The position numbers and the translations under genes are program-made. The notes below the pieces were generated by a model. That model saw only the letters and a list, made by a program, of their open reading frames with translations. It was not told the origin of the DNA and did not search any database. Shown one piece after another: positions 12,850 through 24,910 of a DNA stretch of 64,000 nucleotides; the first letter of the stretch is position 1, and each line of letters starts with the position of its first letter. This DNA is from Dicyema japonicum (Eukaryota > Dicyemida > Rhombozoa > Dicyemidae): contig RDEW01000026.1 of assembly GCA_011109175.1 (NCBI GenBank), positions 513,695 through 577,694 of the forward strand. Direction: 5' to 3'.

Positions 12850-14246
12850 TAGGGCGATTTTTGTCAATAAAGTCAAAAATTCATGTTCTTTAAAATTGTT
12901 TAAAACTTATTAAAATGTAATTTTTATTCAAAAATATTGTATAAAGTCAAAATTTAATTTTTAGGTCAATAAAGTCAAAATTTTATTGATTAATTTTTTA
13001 GAGGTTTTAAATAAAATACTAATGTTTCGTCAACTGCTGTTCCTCGTTCAATCAGGAAGGTCGTTGAAAAGGTTGACTGTTATTAGAAAATATGTCCTCC
13101 GAAACAAAGCTTTTTGTTGAATATTTCATCAATGAAACATTTCAAACTAGCAAGTCATTTTTATTACTATTTCACAGGTGATAATGTAAAAATATCTGAT
13201 TTTCTCATTCCATCTACTCTAGGCTCATATGGTCACTAATGCTTACTCTGATATGATTTTCTTTGCATAAGTTGAACATTAAAGTTTACAAAACTTGTTT
13301 GAGGGTATTGAAAATAGTTTTAATTTCTTCAATGCGTAGTTTAGAACATTTACGGGTATCTACCAAAAATAATTCTGGTCATACGGAGTTGTCTTGAAGT
13401 TGTTGAACATTATTGTAAATCTTTATTTAAGTAAAAAATATATTATTCAAGCACAAACTTTTTTAAATCGGTTCAGACACCTGGAGCAGCTGCTTCAACT
13501 GCGGAAAACCTAAAAATTAAGAAATATTCTTGTCTCGGAGACGGTACCAATTTACTCCTGTTGTGGTCGAGTTCATCAGGAGTGACGCGAACTCGGAGGA
13601 ATGCTTGCCAGAATAAAGGGATCAACGAGAAGAGTTCTGGCTGAGACAAAGGATTGGAGTGGCCATACTCCGAGAATACTCGTTCGCGATCCACGCAGAA
13701 GGCTTTTTCAATTAACATTTGTTTCTTTTTAAAAAAAATAACTATAATTTTTTTTGTAAAAATATAATTTTAATCAAAAGATGCTTGGAAGTATATATCA
13801 ATTAAATACGGATCAATTTATCTGCTATATTATGTCAATATTGGTTTATAAATTTATAAGGATGACAGGAAAAACTTACTTCACAGTTAAAGACCCAGTT
13901 TAGAATATTCAAAAAATGTATTTTAGTAACGATTTATGCGGAATAAAGAAGTATCTTGAATATATATTGTTTGTTAATAAGTTTATTGTATTACAAAAAT
14001 GGAAAAACAACATACTTATCAATGCATATACGACTATTTGAAAAAATCTCTTTCCACATCATTATTATTCACTAAAGATTTTTATTATTGTAAAATAATT
14101 ATCTAAATTTCAAAATTTTTAACCTAAAAACGTTTTGAAATATATTATTTTAATAAAGTTTTCGATTAGTTTTTTATATTTAAAAAATTTTTTTTCTAGA
14201 TAAGTTTGTCATAAAGTCAAAAATCGTCAAAATAAAAATCGCCCTA
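12850..14246. mobile_element. hAT transposon 1 with exact 8-bp target duplication
   Basis: Terminal inverted repeats TAGGGCGATTTTT (start) and AAAAATCGCCCTA (end) are flanked by GTGATCAG on both sides (12842-12849 and 14247-14254). Eight-base duplications are the hAT hallmark. The inside is mostly A/T-rich, with decayed transposase (a SDFLIPS stretch near 13195; TYFTVKDP near 13875) matching the better preserved copy at 56200-57712. It also holds a separate G/C-richer segment (13465-13715). Confidence 0.85.
13465..13715 (+). repeat. Dispersed repeat segment, copy 1 (inside hAT 1)
   Basis: About 250 bases, G/C-richer than their surroundings, containing GCGAACTCGGAGGAATGCTT and GGCCATACTCCGA. 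They match 51928-52196 (+) and, in part, 61835-61945 (-). At 51928 the segment follows a reverse-transcriptase copy, so it is probably the 3' part of that element family. Confidence 0.7.
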
Positions 14247-14427
14247 GTGATCAGCAATTAGAACCTATAACTACCTGTAAATCTGAAAGTTTGGGGACCA
14301 TTGTAATAAAAACTCGATAGGGATTATTTGGACATATATTGAGGATGGATCCTGCTCCTCACGCAAATGATATCATGGAACCATACTTCCTAAGCACCGG
14401 TCCAACTCGGGGCAGACCACGGATAAC

Positions 14428-14953
14428 TTTTCTTTAACTTTAACAACATTATTAGCAAAGAAAATAAAAGAGGGAGTTATTTGGCCTGATGCCCCAAGTC
14501 CTGCAAACGCTTGGTCTCTTCTCTGCGCTATCAGACCCCTCTTATCGTTTATTCTGTGCTGCAACATACGACTCAATGATGACATCTCTTTTTAGGAAGT
14601 TTTCCATCTCATAGACATTACTAGCAAATTTTTATCTTTATCTAGCTTCTGGTCGAGCCTTCTTGTGTAACATGATCAATTTTGATGGATACGTGGAACA
14701 TATCTTTGAGAACTTCGAATAAAATTTCCGGGCCTTCTTTGAACATCCTAGCTTTGATGAAATTACTGCCCGGAGCTTTATTCTTGACAGCTCCTATTGC
14801 TATCTTCAGCTCTTCTAGAGAGATCTCTATAAATACTGTTTTCTCTGACCATGGTTCGTGACAAGTCTTCTCCACGATGCCATCATCGTCCACTTCAAAT
14901 ATCTTTTAAGTTGTGTCTCAAAAACTAGAGGTATTTCTTCTTCAGCATAGTAG
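14428..14953 (-). mobile_element. 5'-truncated reverse-transcriptase retrocopy with 13-bp target duplication
   Basis: The target sequence GACCACGGATAAC occurs at 14415-14427 and 14954-14966. The insert encodes on the minus strand EELKIAIGAVKNKAPGSNFI, FKEGPEILFEVLKDMFHVSI, and then SSLSRMLQHRINDKRGL after a frame change. This is the start of a non-LTR reverse-transcriptase domain with a different sequence from its host element. It ends on the minus strand in A-rich sequence (GTTAAAGTTAAAGAAAAG). Confidence 0.75.
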
Positions 14954-15164
14954 GACCACGGATAACACTTCCTCTGACCGTAAATAACGACCTAAAAATG
15001 CGACTGGAAAAACTTGATGACTCAAGATGATCAATCTCAAGAGGAGTGTGGAAACGTTTGACGGCAAAAAATTATGGCGACGTCAATTGATTAACTATAT
15101 TGTTGTGAATGTGCATTATTATTACGGTCGAGCTGATGACGTGGCTCATAAAATGCAGTTTGAA

Positions 15165-17490
15165 AAACCTAGACTCAGTTGACTCTATTTTAACATCAGG
15201 GGGATCTCAAAGACATGGATGAGGAAAGTACTGTGAGATGATTTGAAGAATTACCGCATTGGATGCCTTCAAGAAACGAAGGTCTCTGATGGATGCTGTG
15301 AACGCTATGGAACCCTTGAACCAATTCTCTACCCCAGTGAATCAAAACATTAAGAACAAGGTTTCACTGTCCATAATATCGTTGTTCTGCAAATTTTCAA
15401 TTTTGAAAAGTCAATGACAGGATCAGTGCCCTGCAATTCAGGATGAAGACATGTGCCATTACAAAAGCTACGATCATTAACGTGTATACTCCACATAGTG
15501 GTAGATTTTTAAAAAACTCTTTTGAATCGAATGACTTGTACTGTCAATTATTAAGGACTTATCGTGATATTTATCGCCGGAGACTTTAACGCAAAAGTTG
15601 GGATATGACGCGATGGAGAGGAATCGTTCATCGGCAGACATGGAAAGGGGTGGAAAACATTCCGGGAGCATTACTTGATAAATTATAAGTGAATAATCTC
15701 TTTCTCGGAAACACTGCCTTTATACATCCAGCTCGCCACAGAAGTACATAAATAGTGACCTTAAAATGGTTGTTGGAAAGTTATGTTATGAGAAATATTA
15801 CATTGGCAGGAAGAACCCCAACCTAAACAAAGCTCCATCACCGTACCATACCCATGTATATATGACTAAAAAGCTCTGGTCTCAGCAGCTGATACACTAC
15901 CGACTAATATGACTATACAAGACCTATAGGCCCAGAATAGAAGCATTATTTGCCACACACACCTTGAAACATGTCACTGGGTCACCCAGACTCCTTATTA
16001 CTGTAAAAACAATAACGAGAAATATGGATACAGAGTCTAAATACGACGGATCAGCTCATCAAAAACAAACTTTGAGCTGAACGAAATTTTATCAAGAAAA
16101 GAATTATGAAGCTTATTAATGCACATTCAAATGATGTCTTTTTATCACACCTTAGAAAGCTGGAGCAACTAAAGGCACAAATGTTCGTTGCAGTCAGACT
16201 AATGCGAAAAAAGAAAAAAACAGCAGTACATGTTATGGATTGGAAAGAGAAATCAAAACCAGACGAACTGATCGAATTGATTGCTAGTCATTTTGAAAAA
16301 CTGCTCAATGCGAAAGGTCTGGTTCCTTTCATCGGAGAACCGCAGATGCTGGAAACAATTATCACATCTAAGGAGGTTCAGAGTTCTTGCAACAAGCTAA
16401 ATAATCAGAGGAGCGCTGGATCGGATAGCATCTCCCCGGAACTGCTGAAATATAGACCTATACGTCTCTTCGAAACCATTGCGACATCATTTAATGGAAT
16501 GTTTACGTCTAACTTGGTCCTACCCCTGAGAAAAAGGATATTATACAAAATCCTAACAAACCAAAGTGACTATTAGAAATCCAGTCATATTGTTAAACAT
16601 ATTACGAAAAGTTCTTTCATCTGTTGCTTTTAACTGCTTAAAATCCCAAATGAAGTCATAGCGGATTTCGCGAAAAGTCGACAGTAGACATTCTATGGAG
16701 CCATAGGTGGCAGTGTGCAACAGCTCTAAGATATAAAATTGCCGCGACCATCCTGGGGATCGATGTGTTAAGAGCTTTCGACACTATTAGCAGACACAAG
16801 CTAATGGATGTCCTAAAATAATTTGAGGACCAATCGTTGCATAGGATCGAGTACTGCTCTCTAGTACTGATCTGTCTGTCAGTCAGGATTGGAAGAACTA
16901 TATCCAGGCCTTTCAAAACTATTGCAGGAGTAGCAATGAAAAAAAACTCAAAAAAGGATGTCTGAAGGTACTTGATGTACGGATGCACATGTTTAGTGCA
17001 TTTGTGAATAATAACATATAATGTTAGTACTTGGGTCTGATCGATTGCAGAATCGATGACTATGTATGTGATTCACAGAAGACAGCTTAGAGTTTTATTT
17101 GGCATGCAGTGGCCTGCCAAGATCTCAAATGCTGGAAAATATAAAAAATGCAAGATTAGGCCTCTAAACCTGGACATTACTGACGCCCGGTGAAGACTGT
17201 TTGGAAACATTCTGCTTATGGATCTGGCTGTCCCAACAAATGTGGCGATAGAGGATCACTTCATGTTCGAGGGGAAATTCCTCCATGTCGACCAAGGATA
17301 CCACTCCCTATCATATTGCACAAAAACCTTCAAAGAGTAAGGAGATGCCTAAAGACGGGAGACAATCCGGAAAAGCTGATATCGATTTTGTGTAACCGTG
17401 GAGGATGGAAGAGGCTAACTAATAACCTTATTTTTTATGTTGCATAGCTATATCATTATGGCAAGACAATAAATGCTTATAATAATAAAT
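15165..17490 (+). mobile_element. RTE-like element B3, decayed
   Basis: Endonuclease remnants (FNIRGISKTWMRKVL near 15195, GCLQETKVSDG near 15270, AGDFNAKVGI near 15575, FIGRHGKGWKTFRE near 15630) precede an open reverse-transcriptase N-region (16106-16576: ELIELIASHFEKLLN, EVQSSCNKLNNQRSAGSDSI). Palm pieces follow (GIDVLRAFDTISRHKLMDVL near 16760), and then a C-terminal end (CNRGGWKRLTNNL near 17390) with a TAA-rich tail near 17480. Same family as 52197-55145. Confidence 0.7.
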
Positions 17491-17699
17491 TTAAAAACTA
17501 AGTTAACTGGCTGCTCTCAGAATAGAAAACGCATTTCCCCTGACAATTTGCAAGGAAATGCGCTCAATGACCCAGCACATTTATTTTTTTCCTCCTTGCG
17601 ATAAGCGATCCGATACGGTTCAACAGAATTAGTGATCTTCTTACTATGAGGCATGATGTTTCTAGTTAAAATATGAACTGTCCACCGAGATATTCATAT

Positions 17700-18130
17700 T
17701 TTTTCTTTAGCGTCTCAGCCTTTTCCGATGACGAGCTTCGGTTGGTTGCAGTCATTGCAAGATTTGAGGAAAAGAGGCTATCCACAAAGGTGGCGTCCAG
17801 GCGAGGTATCTACCAATTTTACAAATGAAGAAAGTTCAATTCTTTTGTTGGCTGGGGCCAGTCCGAAAGGCTCCAATTGAACAAGGAATCCAGCCGCTTC
17901 TGGTCCCCACGCAAGAACTCCGTTGATTGGACTGTGTCTTGGGCTCGTTCCAGCACTCCTACAGCAGAAGACCTTTGCGTCCTTCAGATCTACAGCGATG
18001 GAAAGCGCAAACATCAATTCTCATGTGGTCGTCATCCACTAGTATTCCAAGTGAGGTGCATGTTAATGCTCTGAGCCATCCAACACTCAAGTTCTTCGAC
18101 GCAGAAGCCAAGCGATGCTTGTCAAGTTCA
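17700..18130 (-). pseudogene. Fragment of the W-D-x-T-type reverse-transcriptase family
   Basis: Minus-strand reading gives GWLRALTCTSLGILVDDDHM, then SPRHSPINGVLAWGPEAAGF and VQLEPFGLAPANKR. These line up with the C-terminal region of the copies at 35160-35875 and 51240-51900 (GAWLNAIPKGVLRTFLDD; KATGFSAQLGPVGLDRGDGK). It is a decayed fragment. Confidence 0.5.
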
Positions 18131-18219
18131 GGTTTTATCTCATCTATGATTTTTGAGAGAAAAAAGCTTGTACTGTTGTTTGTTATGTCACATGCTCTAA
18201 TAGCTACTATGCGCTATAC

Positions 18220-19966
18220 CAGTAGTGGTTCTCAACCTTTTTTTAATCTCCCCCGCGAATTTTTTTCACCCCTCCAACTTTTTATCGCCCTTTATTTCAC
18301 AAGTCAAAAAGTTGTTACCACGAATATAAATTATTTAAGAAATATTTTTTTATTTAAAAATCATAGTTTTAATGAGATCCCTGTGGTTGATGAGTATTCA
18401 CAAGATTCTCTAAATTTCTTTTTTTTTCGTAAGTGCAATCCTTATATCTCCTCATTCTTGTACATTTATTTTGTTTCGTATTTTCCCGATGACATTGTTG
18501 AGAGTGCTAATTTCTACGCAATATGAAGTCGGAAAACATAAAATGATTGGAGTCATTTTACCCATAATTTCGGACTTTTATCTTGCAGGAACAAATCAAA
18601 TTCTTCCTCTAATTTTAAAAAAATCAACGATGGAATCGAATAATTTTACAAATCGTTCAAACAATTTCCTTTGGATGACTTTACTTCAGTATGCAAAAGT
18701 AATCGAACATAATCCTCAGCTTGATCAATACAATATTCTCTGTTCTTTCTGCTTCGTTACTGACAGACTCGAGGCCTCTTCCAAATTTATTTCTTAGAAG
18801 ATAAAGTCTTTCTTTGTTTTCCGGTTTCAAGTGGATGTGGCTATCCAAAAGAATTCTGCGGATATTTTTATCGATCTGTTTATTTTTTATTTAATAACCC
18901 CGAAAAATGAACACCAAGAAAGAAGAATTAAACCAACTAATTAAGTGATCCCGGTACGCCTCAACAGGATCGAGAAGTTTTTCCTGTGTCTTACAGAGTA
19001 CCCACGGCTTTCCTGAATAGACGACGATCATCTTTCATTAGAATTTGAAGAGGGGTGGGTTTTTTCCCCAAATTTCGTGTATTTGAAGCCTCTAGCCTTG
19101 AATGGAAAGATCGACTTGTTTCTTGACCACACAGACCGATGAGGCAGGAGCCGTTATTTTTAATTGCGGCGTGGTCAATCATTGGGGGAAAATAAAAAAA
19201 ACGAAAATATCGGGGGGTAGATTTGTTAGACGTGCAAGTTTGCCTGTTAGGGAGTTGATCTTGTATGAATTGAATATTGAAGCTCCATAGGCACAAGCAT
19301 TCTCTACCGTCGGTTTTAGAAGTTGGTTGAACAAGACGACAGCGCATTCCAGTGACGGCCTGGACTTTAAGAGTGGTTTGATTATTTAGTTTTCTTTGTT
19401 ATGACGTTTTTCACGTGTTGAGAAAATGTCACCAAAGGGTCGAAAATCACTCCCAGAATAGTTGGATGAATCTGTAATGGTAAAGAGTCTCCATAAATGT
19501 TCAGATCCAGTGTATGTTTTTCTTTTCTGTCTGTGGTTAAGATTGTATACGTTGATTTATCCCTGGATATGGAGAAACGATTTAAATTCAACCAGGCTTA
19601 CAGGACATCAATATGTGACTGAAGCTCTGATTTTGCCATATCCACGTATTTGTCCTGCTAGCGATAATTAAGTCGTCAGCATATGTGAGAAGCATTGAAT
19701 CTGGTCCTTCAGGACAGGGTAAATCGTTTAGGAATAAATTAAATAACGCCGGTGAAGGGGGCGATCCTTGAGGGACGCCATTTGGTAGGAGACGGGACCT
19801 CGATCTTGCGTGGCCTATACAGACACGTCCGATCTGTTCAAGTTCTGACGACTCGATATCAATCAATCCAATGTAATTATAATATAAATGTTATAATTTT
19901 AATATAATGTAAATAATATAAGACCGTCTATAATTTTTCATATGAGCTCTTCGTTGAGAACCACTG
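18220..19966. mobile_element. hAT transposon 2 with exact 8-bp target duplication, carrying a nested retroelement
   Basis: It starts CAGTAGTGGTTCTCAACC and ends GAGAACCACTG (inverted), flanked by CGCTATAC at 18212-18219 and 19967-19974. Terminal sequence and duplication size identify a hAT. I recognise no transposase in the remaining DNA (18240-18890, 19866-19966), so it was probably non-autonomous. A CR1-like fragment occupies 18891-19865. Confidence 0.8.
18891..19865 (-). mobile_element. CR1/L2-like 3' half nested in hAT 2
   Basis: The minus strand encodes the reverse-transcriptase palm (SRSRLLPNGVPQGSPPSPAL, LLTYADDLIIASRT), then thumb-like sequence (HPTILGVIFDPLVTFSQHV) and a C-terminal region (MKDDRRLFRKAVGTL). 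It ends in the family tail (GGGATCACTTAATTAGTTGG ... TCGGGGTTATTAAATAAA). The 5' half, including endonuclease and leader, is missing. It has frameshifts. Confidence 0.75.
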
Positions 19967-20049
19967 CGCTATACGTTAAATATCGATTTTGGGAATTTGC
20001 TTAAGTCATCATTGCACTCGGGCTCACAGTGAGAATTACTGAAGATTTG

Positions 20050-20165
20050 AAAAGGATGAAATACCAAGACATCGGGGATCGGTTCGCTTTCCAGCCGATC
20101 TATGTTGAGACGTCTGGGGTTATGGCCCGAGCACGTCTGAGTTTATCAGGTTAATCGGAATGCTT
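20050..20165 (+). pseudogene. Small fragment of the W-D-x-T-type reverse-transcriptase family
   Basis: Encodes MKYQDIGDRFAFQPIYVETS followed by GVMARARLSLSG, matching YAVLPKDFLFVPLTVETSGS near the C-terminus of the copy at 35160-35875. No other domain remains. Confidence 0.45.
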
Positions 20166-20259
20166 GAAGGGGTTGCAGTAGGGTGAGCCTAGAATGCAGA
20201 ACATTAATAACATAGAGATGTAAGGTGGACAATTTTACTTAATATGAATTGGTAATAAA

Positions 20260-21658
20260 TCAAAAAGAAATACGAAATATTAGTAATAATCTATTAATCC
20301 TCATAAACTGATGAATCCTTATTATGAGAAGTGTGAGAGGCTGTAATAAGAATAGGATAAATAACAAGAAATAATAGAATGAGAATAAATACAGAATCTG
20401 AAATGTCCTAATAATAATCAAAATAATGCAAACTTTGTAGAACAAGGTAACATTTTCTAGAAAATAAACTGTAAATGAGCTAAAAGAAGAAAAAAAACAA
20501 AAATAAAGGAATAGTGGATTCTAATAATAAATAAAATAAATACAATGTCGAATCTTTCAAACAGGGTGTGAATCATAATTCCCTCAGCGATAATACACTA
20601 GCAAATAAATAAATCTACTAAACAGAAATTCCAAACGAAATGAATATTAATGAGTCATTAAAAAGCCCAATATTAATTATTATTATGGACAAGCCAGCCA
20701 TTAGTCCAAATACTATGAGGAAGCTTCTCATTAATTTAATTTTTACAGTCAAATTTTGATTTCTTACTATGAAACAAATATACTTTAAATATTCAAAAAT
20801 TTGCAAAACAATAAGAACCGTAACTCCATTTATAATCAGAAAATTAAGAAACTGAAATGAATAGACCTATAATATAAACAAAGTATAACATTATGCTTCC
20901 AATATCGACTTTGTATAACTGTTTGATAAATAGTTGCTGGCAAAGTGTGGAATGATAAGACCAACAATGCCACAATCAAATATGAATGCTTAATATAAAA
21001 TTTGAAATAACTTTTAGGTTGATTACTATTTTCTTTTGTGCCATGGAAACGATAGTTAAAATCAAGAACTATAAGTAAAATAATAAAATACCATTACTCC
21101 ACATGTTAAACCAAGTATTCGATCAGTATTTTCCTTTTGGATGAAATAAATCATCAAAATACTGATTAATAACTCCAACAATAAAAATAATTCAATTGTA
21201 TATTTATAAATGCTATTTTTTAATTTAATAAATCTAAAATATTTTATTTATATACGTTCTATGTATTGTATGCTTGGATGTACTCTGAAAGCCCGAGTAG
21301 CACTTGTTGAGTCTCTCATAAGTATCAGTATTATTGTAATATCCAAAAGACAATTCTATAATTTATTTATTATTATTACCTATGCTTGGAGTGTTTTCTT
21401 GCAAATTGTCATTAAAACTTATATTTAAAGATATCAATTACCTTTCTCGACATTTGTAACTTAAAATTTATTAAAATAATACTCTATGTTTTCATATTGA
21501 CTATTATTATTCAATATATTTTCAGATTCATTTAAACTTTTATAGTTTATATTATAAATTACCACAATTGGTCTACTGATGTTGGCTCATCAATTATTAA
21601 AGATTGTCTAAAGTTATTTGTTTTATTACCTGGTTTCTGAATCTTTCTCAATATCCAT
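20260..21658 (-). CDS. Unidentified multi-pass membrane protein, 352 residues, 15 exons
   Basis: A complete gene visible only after removing 14 GT..AG introns. Plus-strand intron positions are 21608-21629, 21537-21562, 21460-21482, 21418-21441, 21356-21379, 21234-21255, 21069-21091, 20989-21011, 20867-20889, 20598-20623, 20521-20543, 20469-20498, 20408-20433 and 20341-20365. Lengths in that order are 22, 26, 23, 24, 24, 22, 23, 23, 23, 26, 23, 30, 26 and 25 nt. Together they give exactly 353 codons from ATG (21656-21658) to TGA. Residues 1 to about 95 are polar, Asn/Glu/Ser-rich and probably cytosolic. The rest holds about seven or eight hydrophobic segments (e.g. YTIELFLLLELLISILMIYF, HSYLIVALLVLSFHTL, NFLIINGVTVLIVLQIF, DSVFILILLFLPLTLLII), then a short basic end. 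I do not recognise the family; a receptor or transporter are both possible. The 30-nt intron is the least certain junction. Confidence 0.8.
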
Positions 21659-21839
21659 TTACTATAAAGTGTGTTAAATTCATTTATATAACACCAATTG
21701 CGTACTATATAGAATTACTTTACGTTCATGGTTTTTTAATATTTACTATAATCCATCCTCATAGTTCTTTCAATCTTGGACAGGATGTGATTAGAACCTG
21801 GATCATCCGTTTGTTTGGGTTTCCAATGTCTTAAAGTCA

Positions 21840-22150
21840 ATCATCCATGCTCATGCAAAGCAAAAAGACAAAGAGTCATCATTTCATACTATAGTAGCTT
21901 ACTTTCAATCAACAATATAATAATAGTTTTTAATTTTTGAGCGATAATAAGCCAGTTTGTTTTCAACCTCTGAGATTTAAGATCACTTTCCTTCCCTGAT
22001 CTTTGATAGTTTAAAGGAAGAGGATGATTGTGAGGGATTTACAATAGTAAAAGGGAACTCAGTCTCAACTTCGAGAGCTGTTTAATAATTAATTAAAATA
22101 TTGTTAATAAACAAGATTCTATTTCTTTGTGACGTAATTATATAATGTTC
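21840..22150. other. Upstream flank of the membrane-protein gene, nothing recognised
   Basis: A/T-rich sequence between the minus-strand membrane-protein gene and the plus-strand retroelement. It would hold that gene's distal promoter. No motif is identifiable. Confidence 0.35.
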
Positions 22151-22854
22151 ACATAAAAATGTGAAAAATGTTACTAAAGTCAATGAAGTCTCACTTGGAA
22201 CAACAAATAGAACAATAACCTTTGTGAACGTCTATGTGCCCCCACCTCGTTCTTGCCCGAAGCACTACACTATGCCCAATTTATCTACTTTGGCTTCCTT
22301 GAAGGACGTGATCATTGGCTAGGATATCAATGCCAAACACCCTCTATGGCTGGCAAGTCAACCGTCCCACTCAAGAGGAAAAGTACTACTTTCGCAGACA
22401 GGACCTTTCACGGTCATGAATGACCCGTCAAAACATACGATAACCCCCTTTTTTTAACTAACTTCTACAGACATCACGCATTGTTCTCCCGGCCTGGCGG
22501 CAATGTCGACTTGGTCAGTCACTTACAACTCAAGAAGTGACCATAATGCGATTTTTTTGAAAATCAAGAAAGAAACGTCAACTAGGAGGAGGTCCCCAGA
22601 ACAATTCAACTACAAACGCGCAGACTGGAGACTTTACCGTACACTTACTGACAACCTACTGCAGTACCTGGATGGCATTACTTCCATGGACAAACTAGTC
22701 GCTTATGTAAACCGCACTATCTTGGATGCGAGATCACTATCTGTACCTAAACACCACCTTAACTACACCAGGGGATATGGCAGGTCGGCATTAACCAAGG
22801 AAAGAAACAAACTCAAAAAGTCTGGCCGATTAACTACTGAGGATAAGTTTAGAC

Positions 22855-24910
22855 CAGTGGTTCTCAACCTTTAAAAAAGACGTCGCGGTCCTCTTTTATT
22901 TTTTAATTGCTCGCGGTCCTTCATTAAAATAGTGAATTAACATTTTAACAAAAACAAAAATTAGTGCAAAATTAAATTATGATTATTAATGAGATGGATG
23001 CACCTGTTTGGCCATCACCAGTTTTTCTAAGTCTGGTTGTGTCTTGGACAATGCAACCCTCATGTCATTTGACACATCCAATCTATTGCGGAATTTTGAT
23101 TTGATGGTAGGTAGTGCTGATAACGCTGTCTCACACTCATATGTAGTTGCAAATGGAATAAGCACTGTAAGTCTTTGCCAATTCTGAATAGGAATCAGCC
23201 ATTTGAATCCAAAAATCGCTTTGGGAAACTTCGTTGAAAACGTGTTTTGCATATCCATCATTAAACAAATCGATAAATTGTTCCTGAATTATATGGTTTT
23301 CAGAAGGGAGATCCTTAACTGAAATTACAAATGAGTTGCTGAGAAAACGATGGTACTTATCAAATTCAGAAATATGAAAAAAATATTTAAAAATTTATAA
23401 ATATCTAAAAAATACCTAGAAATTTCTTTAATAATAAATGTTGTTTCATCACATCAATGCTGTAGTTATGCAAACTTCATTTTCATCAATATATTTAGAT
23501 GTGGAAATGGCACAAAGTTGTAACTATTTAATTTCGAATTCCACAGTTCTAGTTTCATTTTGAAACCAGTCATTTTTTCATGGCAATGGAAGACTGTGGT
23601 CTCTCTTGCAGTTGTAAATTAACAAAACTCACAGATTCAAATATATCCATCAAAAATGCCAATAAAGTCAAAAAAACGGGTATCAGAAAATTTTTCGTGC
23701 AGTTTTGATTTGACGTCTTTGAGAAATTCGTGTATTTCTTTTCGTAGTATAAATACTCTCTTCAATACTTTTCCTTTTGAAAGCCATCTCACATGTGAAT
23801 GCAACAAAAGTCTCAAATTCAGAGTCATTTTCTTTGCATAACTCAGCAAATAGACGAGAATTGAGTGCTTTGGCTTTAATATAGTTTATCGTTTTAATAT
23901 GACAATCATGACATTTTTCAAATCGTCAGGCATGGTTTTCATCATCAATGCATGACGGTGGATCGTGCAATAGCATCTGGGGATTTTTCCTTGACTAAAG
24001 TTTGAAATCTGGAACGGCAACCAAACATTACTGGTCTATGCACACACCAATTAAATTATTCCAATTGATGCCATGCACTTCAAAAAATCTGTCAAGTTTA
24101 TCAAATATATCCCTGGCGGTTGTACTAGTTCTGAGAGTTTCACAAAACAAGAATTCATCTTCAAAGTGCTTGTCATGTATATAACGAACATATAAGCATA
24201 ATTGAGATAAGTTGGCGATATCCGTGCTTTCATCAATTTGGATAGCAAAAAAATGGAACATTGAATTTTTAATCTTCGCGATTACAATGGACATTAATAT
24301 TCTCGTGAGATCATTTATTCTTCTACTAACAGTATCATTGGAAAGTGAGATATGCTTCAGAATATGAAGTTCAGAACTTCCTAACATGTTGGAAATGATA
24401 TCTCTGCAACAAGGTATTATCAATTGTTCTCCGATGGTGTGCGATTTTTTCACAGAAGCAATTTTCATACTAATTAGATAAGAAGCTTTCAAACCGGATG
24501 AAATATTTGGGATAATATTCCAGATTGATCAAATCTGGAATTGATCAATTTTTGGGCTTTGAATTTGAAGAAATCAACACCTTTTTGTGTTGAACTAAGA
24601 TGTTTGGATTCGATATGCCTCCTTAACTTGCTTGGCTTAAGTGAAGTAGACGCCAAAACCTCAGAACACAGGACACATTGTGGTTTTAATTTACTTTCAG
24701 AAGTTATCAGACTGAATCCATATTTGATATATGTTTTTTATTCATTGAATTATTTGAACAAAACAATCCTACAAGGATAAAATTGAGCACGTACTTTTTA
24801 AAATTTAATTCAAAATAATTTTAAAAAATATAATATAAAAGTAGACTAATATATAATTACTAAAGATTGTTCCGCGGTCCTTTTTCCGGACCCCAGTTTG
24901 AGAAACACTG
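22855..24910. mobile_element. hAT transposon 3 with exact 8-bp target duplication
   Basis: Ends CAGTGGTTCTCAACC and (inverted) CAGTGTTTCTCAAAC are flanked by GTTTAGAC at 22847-22854 and 24911-24918. It carries a recognisable transposase on the minus strand and sits inside CR1-like element H, whose frame it interrupts. It is the best preserved of the hAT copies here. Confidence 0.9.
22986..24720 (-). pseudogene. hAT transposase (ZBED5/FAM200/SCAND3-like), decayed
   Basis: In protein order on the minus strand: a BED-type zinc finger (CVLCSEVLAS, then HIESKHL; about 24590-24690), then a catalytic-core region (24028-24492, with IQIDESTDIANLSQLCLYVR and DIFDKLDRFFEVHGINWNNL). Next is a middle segment LLLHSHVRWLSKGKVLKR (23637-23849) and the C-terminal dimerisation domain (23000-23180, with LIPFATTYECETALSALPTI and KSKFRNRLDV). 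Order and motifs match hAT transposases. Frame changes between the blocks mean no functional protein. Confidence 0.8.

Larger units (their letters stand above)
11860..15122 (+). mobile_element. RTE-like element B2, split by a hAT and a truncated retrocopy
   Basis: Reverse-transcriptase pieces occur at 11930-12530 (QIGFRRGRSTADIGW-like, LEIDLSRAFDTVRRDKL, DSLSPLLFVVYLEADL after shifts, YVDDVDF). The C-terminal region resumes after the hAT at 14255 (GHILRMDPAPHA-like, GPTRGRPRIT) and again after a second insertion at 14967, ending with GTGAATGTGCATTATTATTA near 15122. Removing the two nested insertions (12850-14246 and 14428-14953) together with one target duplication each rejoins the element. 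The frame is broken. Confidence 0.75.

Noticed and set aside
21604-21834. Plus-strand ORFs at 21210 and 21604 with hydrophobic content.
   Set aside because: They run antisense across mini-intron-split exons of the minus-strand membrane-protein gene or its promoter and have no family match.
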